Below are positions 1 to 9,900 of a stretch of 64,000 nucleotides of DNA, piece after piece; positions within the stretch are counted from its first letter, which is position 1; every line of letters begins with the position of its first letter. Source of the DNA: Corylus avellana (lineage: Eukaryota > Streptophyta > Magnoliopsida > Fagales > Betulaceae); contig NC_081546.1 in the NCBI RefSeq assembly GCF_901000735.1, positions 26,162,304 through 26,226,303 of the forward strand, in the 5' to 3' direction. Below the pieces are notes generated by a model. It was not told the origin of the DNA and made no database searches. It saw only the letters and a program-made list of their open reading frames with translations. The position numbers and the translations under genes are program-made.

Positions 1-74
1 TTAAATCTTTGGGGGGGGGGGGTGCCAAAGCATAACATATCTCTGCCACTGTAGTCATTGTATCCCACATAAAT

Positions 75-697
75 TAAGCTTCCATTAGTTTCGACCTAAC
101 ATTTTTTCTATTGAAAAATGTTTTCTTGAAAAATCTTTTTTTTTTTTTTGGTGTTTAGCGCATACAGAAAATCACAATATATATATATTGAATTATGTTA
201 AATTTTAAATTATAAAAATGTCCCGACCAGGTCCCGACGGTGACCTAGACGGGTCCCCACAAGTTCCCAACCGAGTTATGGCGGGGTCCTAACTAAGTCC
301 CCACGGGTCCCGACCGAATCCCAACAGTATCCTGACCGAGTTCCAGCGGTGTCCTAACTGAGTCTCGGCAGGTCCCGACAGTGTCCTAATCAGGTCCCAA
401 CGGTGTCCCGAACGGGTCCTGACTGGGTTCCGGTCAAGTTCCGACCGAGTCTTGGCAGTGTCCCAGTCGGGTCCTAGCGAGGTTCTTGGTTGGTCTATCA
501 ATTTAAGAATGAGATGCTCAAACTAGAAAAATAATTTACAATTTTTCAAAAAGAAAACCATTTTCCAGAAATTAAAGAGGCTTTTCAGTCAAAGCGAAAA
601 TATTTTTCGTTGACTATTATTTTTCATTACACTAAACACTAAAAAACTGAAAACCTTATTCAAAAATCATTTTATGCTGAAACAAACAGAACCTAAG
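75..697. mobile_element. Non-autonomous fold-back/TIR element, copy 1
   Basis: The left end (about 83-180) and the inverted right end (about 535-697) match the ends of two other elements in this window (42329-42735 and 44073-44456). Shared features are a GTTTCGAC-like terminus, runs of TATTGAAAAATG and TTTTC, and an inner GTTTagCgCaTACAGAAAATC block. The interior, 220-490, is a GC-rich minisatellite absent from the other copies. No transposase is visible. Long AT-rich inverted ends with variable interiors suggest a Mutator-like or fold-back class, but I could not find a clean target-site duplication, so the class is open and the boundaries are approximate. Confidence 0.5.
220..490. repeat. 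Degenerate minisatellite, about 10-bp period
   Basis: About 27 diverged units of roughly 10 bp, with the theme GTCCYRACYG or GGTCCCGACC, run head to tail. The block is much richer in G+C than the flanking DNA. It creates a 70-codon spurious frame on the minus strand (289-501) that is only the repeat in translation. It sits inside the fold-back element at 75-697. Confidence 0.75.
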
Positions 698-784
698 TCT
701 AATCTTAACCATGTATATATAAATACTTGGGTACTCTCCCCTTTCAAGTTGGTTTTAAAAAATGAGTTCTATCAAAAGTTGGTA

Positions 785-1060
785 TCAATGTTAAACTTGT
801 TTATGGTACTTCCATGTGAATTTGTAAGGAATTGTAAAACTCCAAGCATGTTCCTTGTTATTTTTTCTTTATCTGCTTCAGTATTGTAATTACTTTTTGG
901 TGTATATAAGTAAACTATTGTAGTTAGGGTTCGAATTTATAATCTGTACTTTGATACCATGTTAAATCATCAATTTTTCTCCAAGTTTTTTTAATTTAGT
1001 CTCGAGGTTTTCAATTTTGCCAATTTGGTCATTGGATTTTTCTTTAGTTTCAAATGGACC
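785..1060 (+). repeat. Dispersed repeat, copy A (partner at 5860-6190)
   Basis: The order of short blocks TGTTAAACTTGTTTATGGTA, CATGTGAATTTGTAA, GGTGTATAAGTA and the later TTTTCAATTTTGCC, TTTTTCTTTA is the same at 785-1060 and 5860-6190. A third, shorter relative covers about 1445-1560. The copies lie on either side of the P450 pseudogenes in the same orientation. No coding capacity or terminal repeats are seen; most likely fragments of an old transposon. Confidence 0.6.
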
Positions 1061-1115
1061 AGGGATAAGTGAGTAAAGAATGCAAGGAACAAACCGTCAC
1101 TTAGATGTGAACATA

Positions 1116-1230
1116 CACTACAAAAATTTAATTTTTTGTAACGGGCCATTAGTGACATGTCAAGGCTGACAGTTAGTGACGTGTCATTAGTAACATATCT
1201 GACGGGTTAAAAAATTGGTCGTAAATTCCA
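1116..1230 (+). mobile_element. CACTA-like transposon terminus (remnant)
   Basis: CACTACAAAAATTTAATTTTT at 1116 is the typical start of a plant CACTA (En/Spm) terminal inverted repeat. It is followed by subterminal short repeats of GTGACaTGTCA/GTGACGTGTCATTAGTAAC type at 1151-1197. The opposite end was not located and no transposase frame is present, so this is a fragment at best. Confidence 0.4.
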
Positions 1231-2042
1231 CCCTCCCTCTCACCCCTCCCTTCAAAGCCTAAGGCCCAAGAAACGAAATCTTAGAACTAACAAAGGGGAA
1301 TATATATATATATATATAGGAGGTGTCAAGGAAGGCGACACCGAAGTGGGCGGCGTGGTGGATGAGAGCGACCATGACTTGTTCAAGCTTGGGAGGCGGA
1401 CTTGCCCAAGCAACCAGCCATGTGCCAAATTTATAACCTCCACTTTAATATAATGTTATTCTAGGTTTCTACGCAATTTTAACTTAGTCCCTAGCTTTTC
1501 GATTTTTCCCAATTAGGTTTTTCTTTAGTTTCACATTTCATTAACAACTATTCAAGATATTTTTCCCTGACTTAGTGGTATCATACAACCATGACAATTC
1601 CCTTTGCCCTGCACTAGTGGGGCCTTTCACAATCTCCTACTCCTACTGATCCAAAATAATAATTAATTGCTCGAATTACTAGTAATTTGATCAATAATGT
1701 GAAAGACTCCATATGAGACATATTTGTTCGAGTAAGTGGTTGAGCAATTCAAAATTCATTTGAGCAAATGGATCTCATGTGGAGTCTCGCACATTACCTA
1801 CCCAAATTACTAACAATACGAACAAGTAATTATTGTTGGCAAGGGATTGTGGGGATCTAAATTCCCACAATGTAGTACGTGTCAACGGTGTCATGCACAT
1901 TCATGGCATGCGTGCAACATATAGCAAGCTAATGGTTAATATAGTCAACAACATACACGTTACAAGGAGAAATCTATCAATACAAACATAACAAATTGAC
2001 AAAATGAAATCATATCAGAAATATAAAACCAGAAAACCTTCA

Positions 2043-4177
2043 CTAATTATTCTGAAGAGGAGAAAGCCAAACTGGGAACCCCTTTGATGGAACAGGGGCC
2101 AACTCGATTTTAATTTTCTCATTGGAAAGAATTGGTTCCCATTTGAACATCTTCACTACGTAATGGAGGAAGACAAGAATAGTAACTCTAGCATACTCCT
2201 TTCCTGGGCACATCAAAGGACCTGTCCCAAAAGGAACATATGTGTAAGGAGAAGGTCCATTTTCTTCAAATCTTCTTGGATTAAACCTTTCTGACTATGA
2301 GAAGTATTCAGAGTTCTTCTGGGTCGAACCCACACTCCAATATATCTGGAAAAAAAAAAAAAATGAAGAAGAAGATAGACAAAATTTGTTATATATAATG
2401 GCAAATGAAGAAGATGGATGAAGTAGCTAGAATAGAAGGACATCACTTACCTTCCAACCCTTTGGAATGACATAACCCTCGTAGGAGAAATCTGTCTTGG
2501 CTTCTCTAAAAGCACCTTGAACAATTGTTGTATTCCTCATCACTTCGTTCACAAAGTTCCAAGTATATTTCATTTTTTGTATATCATCCCAACATAGCAC
2601 TTCTCTTGGCTTCATTAGCCCTATGATCGATCTCACTTTGCTCTATCATGCAAAAGAAGTTCTACCAGCTAGTTTTGTATACATGTATGAATCAAAATAA
2701 AAACTACAAAGAGAGACATGCTTCTTAATTAGGGCTAGCAATTTGTGCTGGCATGTCGAGATTGTGGGTCAATCCACACACGAGCCATTTAGTTAACATG
2801 TCAAATCTCTCGACTTTGACACGACTTATTTAAATAAACGGGTAACACGACATAATCCATATAACCCATTTAATAAATATATTATTTGACTAGTTTTGAC
2901 TTGTATATGATTTAAATGTAAAAATAAAACAAAAATTTAATGAATTTTAAAAATTAATTTATATGGGTTTTAGCCTTTTATTGGTTTTCTTTTTTAATTG
3001 TAAAAAAAATATAATTTACTTTATACAGGTTATGCGGGTCACCTATAAGTTATGCGAGTAAGCTCACGATTGACCCGTCTAATTCAGGTCAACCCGAACT
3101 GACTCGAACTAGAACCTGTTAATTTTATGTCAGATTTATGTTGGGTTCGCAGGTCGTATTAAAAATTACTAACCATATTCTTAATACAATGCACAAACAC
3201 AAAATAAATACCTCTTACAACTTCATTATAGACATGAGGCATCTCTGCAAGATATTTCATAGAGAGAGTGATAGTGGCAGTCGTAATGTCATGGCCCCCA
3301 ATCAGAAATGCCAAAATCTTATCTGCAATCTCCAATTCTGTCATGAACCCATCGTGGTCGCATGGCAAAGCAATCATTTGTGATAGCACATCCTGTGTTG
3401 GAGAAGCTAAATTATTTGCCAAGGCTTCCCTCCTCTCCTTCACAATCACATAAATCTCTTTCCTGAGAGCTTCTGCTGCTTTTATTGCATGATAGAATGG
3501 TGTACCCGGGATGTTTAAATGTACAGATAATATGCCTTTGGTGAGATCATTGAAGTGGCACAAAAACTTGGACAATTTCTCCTTGTCATCGATGCTCATA
3601 AATAAATGGCAAGCTAAGGTGAATGTGTGCATTTTCACTAGAGGATGTACCTTAACTTCATTTTCGCCTTCCCAGTAATTCTTGAAGTGGGTTCTTGAAA
3701 TGGAGTCAATTGATGCCACAAATTTGTGAGTCTCATTGAACTTGAAGAACAAGGATATGAACTTCCTGGCCTTGGCAGCATCATTTTCAATGGGCACAAG
3801 TGCTGTGGAGGGGAAGAGCTTCTGGACCGAGGGAGGGCGCCAGCGTATGAACAACTTGCCATCATTTGAAAAGATGAATCTATTTGCAGCAGCACCAGAA
3901 AATATGATGAAATTCTCACCAAGAATACAAGTTTTGAAAACTTTTGAGGTGTGTTTGGTTGTTCTCTTCGAGACAAAATTTTCCACTGCTCCCTCTTTCA
4001 TTGCAGCCAAAAATTGAAGGGTTTCACCAATGATTGGCAACCGAAACTTCCCGGAGGAAGTGTTGGCCGAGTGACATTTTCTTTGGTTTTATAAGCTAAG
4101 GGACAAATACCAAAAGAAATGGAAGAAGCCAAGAATAGGGAAATCAAGAAGAAGAAGAAGAGGAAGAAGAGCTCCAT
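2043..4177 (-). pseudogene. Broken CYP716-type cytochrome P450
   Basis: CYP716 enzymes oxidise triterpene scaffolds such as beta-amyrin at the ER. Three exons are visible: 4177-3212 (signal anchor MELFFLFFFF, then PPGSFG, PIIGETLQFL, and AFLIGGHDITTA as the I-helix), 2642-2451 ([24 protein letters not shown]) and about 2350-2043 ([20 protein letters not shown], the heme loop). Damage: one base appears lost at about 4042, in the codon after SFG; a second frame change lies near 2632 just inside exon 2; exon 3 has an in-frame TAG at the family's FPEPEKF position; and the conserved heme-loop Arg is Leu. The final TAG is 2045-2043. Several independent lesions make a sequencing error unlikely. A hAT MITE sits in intron 1. 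The family assignment is strong; the exact subfamily is not. Confidence 0.85.
2730..3177. mobile_element. hAT-type MITE in P450 intron 1
   Basis: The element starts TAGGGCTAGCAATTT and ends as the inverted AAATTACTAACCATA pattern. It is flanked by the identical 8-bp sequence TTCTTAAT at 2722-2729 and 3178-3185, the target-site length of hAT transposons. It is 448 bp and has no coding frame. The interior contains GGGTCA/GACCCG-rich words also seen at about 18700-18850. Confidence 0.8.
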
Positions 4178-4339
4178 GTTGGGTTGGTAAGTGGCATTAG
4201 TTTGCTGCTCTTTATAGGATTAAAATGATGCCCCAACATGTAAGGTTGTAAATATTAGGGTACTTTTGGTACACGAATTAAACCCATGGAATAGAATAGT
4301 TATTTCATAGTTTAGTAAGTCTTTTAGTCATGGGAGTAA

Positions 4340-4600
4340 TAGCATATTTAGGATTGTATTAAGAAATAATGATTTTAAAGCCAAAAAGAGCTTTAAAAAA
4401 TAAAAAAAAATAAAAAAACTTCATTTTAAGTTTTTTTTTTTTTAAGTACATTTTTGCTATTTTTAGAGTAAAAAATGAAATAAGTATTTTTGGAGTTCTT
4501 TAGCAAATTAATAGTCCAACTTTTTGTTTGGCACAATACTAAAATACTAAAAATACTTTTTAAATTCCTTAATGCAATTTCAAACGGACTTTAAATATTT
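4340..4600. repeat. AT-rich MITE, relative of 38929-39166
   Basis: The end GCAATTTCAAACGGAC and the interior words TTTTTAGAGTA and ACTTTTT match the TIR element at 38929-39166, whose right end reads GCAATTTCAAACAGACCCT. The left end is poorly preserved, so boundaries are approximate. It separates the two P450 relics. Confidence 0.45.
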
Positions 4601-4649
4601 TATAGAAATAACTATTTTTTAAAATGAGAAATAGTTAATCTTGAAATAA

Positions 4650-4832
4650 TAATAATAATAATAATGAAGTTCCTAGCCTTGGCAGCATGATGTTCAATGG
4701 GCACAAGTGCCGTGGAGGCCACCAAACGTTTGAATTTCTCACCAAGTTTTGAATACCTTTGACTTTTGAGGAGCGCTTGCTTTTTCTCTTTGAGAACAAA
4801 TTTTCCACTGCTCTATTAAAGTAGAACGGCAT
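4650..4832 (-). pseudogene. Second CYP716-like P450 fragment, internally deleted
   Basis: Minus-strand peptide AVENLFSKRKSKRSSKV matches the AVENFVSKRTTKHTSKV region of the neighbouring P450 pseudogene. The text then jumps to the equivalent of its TALVPIENDAAKARKF segment, read in a shifted frame (bases around 4665-4720 match 3760-3800). About 45 codons between are missing. This is a short relic of a tandem duplicate about 0.5 kb upstream of the first P450 start; it has no heme loop or promoter. Confidence 0.7.
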
Positions 4833-5480
4833 TATCTTAGGCGGATTAGGCGGCCGCCTATGGCCACAATTAATAAAAAAATATAAAGCTTTGATTATTG
4901 TCCATATTATTTAATTAAGGCCCCCACTACTTAGACTTTTTGTCTTAAACCTCAAAATATATTGACTTGGCCCTAAGAAATGTATTATTTTAGTAGAATT
5001 TTAAGATTATAATCGATAGGAGACTATGCCTTATAAAACAAAGATTACTAGTTTGAATCTCTCTCCCCTAATATCAAAGCACTCAAGATGAATCCAATTG
5101 TTGGATTCAATTATCTTCACGACTCAGTAGACCTTGAATGCTCTGTGAATGGCACACACAAGATTGATGAAGTTCTTAATTAGGAGTCGGTCGGTTGAGA
5201 AGTTCAAGTTTAGGTACTGGTTTGGTGGTCACACTTTTAGGTCTTTGGGACTTGCATTGCCCCACGACAAATCTTTTTTTTGAACAAAGACTCGAATATT
5301 CTTATTAATAATCAGAATATTCGAATCTCCTATTACACGACAAATCTAACCATCATGTAATACGAGATTTCTGTCTCAGCACAATTAGTATCGTATGGCA
5401 ATATCATGGGGGCTAGGTTGGGGGGATCAGGGAGTGTGGTTGATTGTGACTTTCAATTAATTGGTATTGATGCACTCTAA

Positions 5481-5825
5481 TTTTTTTTTAACGAAATTCG
5501 GTAACTTTCATTAAAGTATCACGAGCGTAAAGCTCTTACAATCGAAAGTATAAAGCTATGAAAAATCATAGCCAAATGCTATGAAGTTTTAAGGTCATAA
5601 AAGTGACTTCAACATTTCGCTAACGTACAATTACAATTAAGAAACAGATCTATTTCGTACAGACTAGATTTAGGACATGTGTAGCCCAAATACAAAAACA
5701 AAATTAAAAACAACAACAACAAAACTAAAAATCCGGACGTAGAGATAAACTCTACACCGATCTACTCCTTCTCGACCCGAAGGTCAAGAGACAATTCTAT
5801 CCTCAACCCAAAGGTCAGGACAAAA
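5481..5825 (-). mobile_element. LINE-like retroposon remnant, family member 1
   Basis: Read on the minus strand the block ends in ACGAAATTCGGTAACTTTCA-type sequence inverted, followed by a run of nine A (T at 5481-5489). It contains GTCCTGACCTTTGGGTTGAGG and a GGTCGAGAAGGAGTAGATCG segment. The same words occur at about 54840-54900 (GTCCTGACCTTTTCGGTCGA) and more weakly at 56190-56260, so three members of one family are present. No reverse transcriptase is visible here. Confidence 0.55.
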
Positions 5826-5859
5826 AGAATAAAATCAAACAAGTTACATGTGTTAAACT

Positions 5860-6190
5860 TGTTTATGGTATGTATCAGAGCTTTTAAATAATTGTAGCAA
5901 TATCATGTGAATTTGTAAAGAATTGTAGGTACCCTAAGCTTTTTTTTTTTTTTTTTTTTTTTGTCATTTTTAGTTAATTTTCTTTGTTAATTTTTCTCTA
6001 CTGTAATTACATTTTGGTGTATAAGTATTGTAGTATCCCAAAAGATTAGGTCAATAGAAAATGATAAATTTAAATATTTAAGGAAAAAATCAAATTTAGT
6101 TATGAATATGTTTTTATGCAATTTTAATTTATTCTCTAGGTTTTCAATTTTGCCCCTTAGGTCCTAAGATTTTTCTTTAATTTCAAATAA
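5860..6190 (+). repeat. Dispersed repeat, copy B (partner at 785-1060)
   Basis: Same ordered blocks as 785-1060: TGTTAAACTTGTTTATGGTA, CATGTGAATTTGTAAAGAATTGTA, GGTGTATAAGTA and TTTTCAATTTTGCC. It carries a 24-T run at about 5940. The pair brackets the P450 relics at about 5 kb spacing. From 6190 to 6900 I see only AT-rich sequence with no gene, up to the 3' end of PFD1. Confidence 0.6.
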
Positions 6191-6900
6191 ATATCTCCAT
6201 CAATTCATCATCCAATTAATTTATCATATGTAACTGTACGTGTTGTGTGACACAACTATTTTTAGTTACCAATGTATCCTAAATAAAAAATAAAATAATT
6301 AAATCATGTTTAACAAAAAATAGTGGTCAACCAGACAACCACCATTAATTGGTGAAGGGGGTTGCCTCTCACCACATGGCTTGTCAAACGAGAACTATGA
6401 CATCAATTAATTAGTTTAAAATAGTATATCATTAATTAATTGGCCAAGAAGTTAATGGAGAAACCTACTTTAAACCTTACAGTTATGTAGGACACGTTTT
6501 CCAATTTTACAATCAATTTTGTTTCGTTGCATCTAAAAATGTATATGATGCCACATTTTTAAAAATTGTAAATAGCGCAACAATATATACACCATTAAAT
6601 CCATAAAATTTAATCTAAACTATAAAATGAATCATCTCCAATTCCCTTGAAAGGAAGAGGTTTCCATATACACCATATCACTTGAAATCTATTTGACGAT
6701 TCAATAAAGACTTGTGGGAGGATAAGAAGATAGCCATAAAAAACAAGGTCTTGCAAGAGTAGCTTCATAATTCATAACATCTCACCAGATTTGAATACCA
6801 GACTTTTCTCAACAAACATTGCAAACTATCATTATCACGTTTTTTCCCTTTCCAAAAGGAAAATAAAGCGCACAGAAGAAAATTCTCAGAAATGTATGAT

Positions 6901-9900
6901 TTACATTACAGTCATGGACATTATCTGCCGAGCAAGACCCGGATCTTGCTCCAAGAGCTCCTTAAGGTTGTTCTCCACCTCCACCATCTGCTTTTCTAAA
7001 TATTCCTTTGATGTCTGTCCGGAGCCCAACAACAGAAAATATTTGCACAAAAATTTCAGAAGAATGAGAGAAAATTAGTACATTGTCTTTCAAAAGAACG
7101 ATGATTAGCGGCAGAAGTTAAGCGAGGTTTCCAGGCACAGCTAAGGCCAAACAAGCAGGGGAAAAATTGGCTATTTGGCTCATTCAAAACCTTAAACAGT
7201 AGCTAATTTCCACGGCAGTAAATAATCTACACGGTGGCCGGTGCTACGATCAAAAATCAACATGTACCATTTTCCTGCAAGCCTTCTTACTATAAACTCT
7301 TCTATTTGTTATTCCTTGTTAAACTAAATAATCTTGGTAACTTTTTTATGGAGATCACTCCTAGAGCAAAAATTCATTAGCCCGTTTCGCCGATTTCACC
7401 CTACTTGTACTTTATACCTGATTGTGAATCATTTAAGGTTGCTTAAGCACACAAGGTAATCATGGTATTACAATTTCCGAATCTTTTAGATAAATTCAAC
7501 TGAACAAAAATTAGATCTTTCATTATCGAAAAGAAAATCAGAGGTTTCAATTTTAAAAATAAAGGGCAAAACATCTATTAAAGAAAAAACTTTAAGCCAA
7601 ACTCAGGTCAAAATTCAAAAAAAAAAAAAGACCAAATGAAACGGATATGATGATTCATTATTATGATCCTCCAATCCAAATTGCTGGACTACAAACCTAA
7701 AACCTTCCAGATGGACATTATAAATAAACATTAGGATGGATCTAGAATTCATTTATTGCTTTCTTTGTTCATTTTGGATTGGGGGGGGGGGAGGTATTTT
7801 AGATGGGGGCCTTGCATGTGAACAATATTTAATTTCACCAGTAATTTCTCTGTAATATGTATTAGGAAAAATATATATTGGCCAAGAGAATATCAAAGAT
7901 GAAACACAAACAAAGAAAAGGTAGGGGAGGGAGTGTAGAAAGAAGAGATTTTGCACGGGGAAAAATGAAAAGGTTAATGCACCTGTAATGAGGCAATTGC
8001 AGTTTCGCTATCCTTCAGCTTTTGTTCCTGTTCATTCATTAAAACTGACTTGGGTTCTAACACAAACCTGGCCACCATCAGAGAGACAGAGAGAGAGATT
8101 CATCAGAGTACATCACAATGTTTTAGAAAGCAGACTGTTCAATAAACCAGAAAAGTGAAAAGGGTCAAGGGTCAGAGGTTCAACCACCAGGCTGACCGTG
8201 ATCGAACCAATCATAGATATTTAATTAAAAACAAAAAGAACATATAATGACATGTAATCCATTCAAATAAATCTATAAACTATAAAGCTTAACAGATTCT
8301 AAATTCTGCATCAATTAGTGAAGCAAATATATACACACACACACATTTACTTGGATTATGCATGTATGAATCAAAAAATAACCAAGCATTTTTGAGTGAA
8401 AGGATGCATCTAATTTATCGTTTAAACTTTATTATCTCTCACACAAGTGACCTTAAGCTATTGATGATCTAGATTATAAACAAAAACTCACCATTGGGTG
8501 GAAAAGTGGGTGAAACCATATCAATCTTCATAGGGCACCGCCTATCTTGGTTTATCCCTTAATAATATCTATATGCAATTTTGTTTAATACTAAATACAT
8601 AAATGTGTGCCAAATGATTGTTAATAATGTATGCATAAATAGCTTTTGTATTAAAAAAGCTATTGGATAGGCCAATGGAACATAATCTTCTCCGATTCAT
8701 TTGAACTGAAAAATAGTTAATAATATTTTAGGAGAAAAATTTACTTTCTCAAATTTAGAGAGCTACTTTTAAAATAAATTAAACATCAACTCGTTTGGGT
8801 TTGCAATTTTTTTCTATTCTAATGAACTAAATTTAAAATTGTAAATATTGTGGAGAAAAAAGAGTTGAGATTATATCTATACATTTCTCTACTTCAGTTA
8901 AATATTATTATTTTATTAGTTTTAAACCAATCAAGGGAGATGAAGGTTAAAATAAACTTAAAAAATTATACAACTTTAGAGCATGTTTGCCAAAGGACTG
9001 GACCCAAAGACCCAAAAAAATTCATCTCAAAATCAATTTCAACATTTTTACTTTTTATTACTATTCAAATAAAAAAATCACTACAAAATAATTTTTTTTT
9101 TTTTTTTTTTTTTTTTTTGCACTTTTGTATTAATAGCCTATCCAATTGAGAATGAACAATCAATTGAATTGGGCCAGGGAGAGATTGGACCCCAGCCCAG
9201 CTCTAACAGCTCAATGGCTGGACCATGATTGACAACAGCCCAATCTGGTTCATTGACCAAAATGAATAGATGGGCATGACTGGAATGGATCGAGCCCTCC
9301 AGCAGTTCATCCGGTCTCTCTGGCCAGTCCAGTTTGAATTTAAATCTTTGATCTGTCATCTATAATCTGGCAAGCCCATAAATCAAGAATTTTGTGAACT
9401 TTTCTCATGCTCAAATAGATTATGCAAAACTCACGTTCTCCCTGCAAAACAAAAATAAGTAAATGTCAAATTGGGAGTAGGTTGCCCAAAGTAGCACAGT
9501 TAAAACTAAAATGCCAGATATGACTGTAATTCATGATTCAAATAAAAATCAGACAACCCTTTTCAAAACTCTTTAGAGATAGGGATTGATTTTCTAAAAC
9601 CAAAGAAAGCATTCATCATTTTAAAGCTTGAGGCACTTTGAAATACTACGTACGTATACAAAACTAGCATGGGCATTATATGCCAACTTGAGATTATGGT
9701 TTTCTATAAATACCTATAGATTTGTAGGTATTTGTATCATCAGACAATTGTCGCAGCTCCTCCAAGGTTAGAAAAGCACGCTTTTTTTCTCCCTCCTTGT
9801 TTCGCATCTGATTCTGTACCTGAAAGACATGATAACTAAGATCAGTTCAAAGTTCTTTAATGGTAAGTAATAAATTTTATTAAGAGAAACACACAGAGGG

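Noticed and set aside
289..501. 70-codon minus-strand ORF
   Set aside because: It is the translation of the 10-bp-period minisatellite; composition and repetition explain it.
927..960. GGTTCGAATT as a tRNA or SINE B box
   Set aside because: No matching A box at the right distance and no cloverleaf; part of a dispersed AT-rich repeat. No tRNA, rRNA or CRISPR array was found anywhere in the window.
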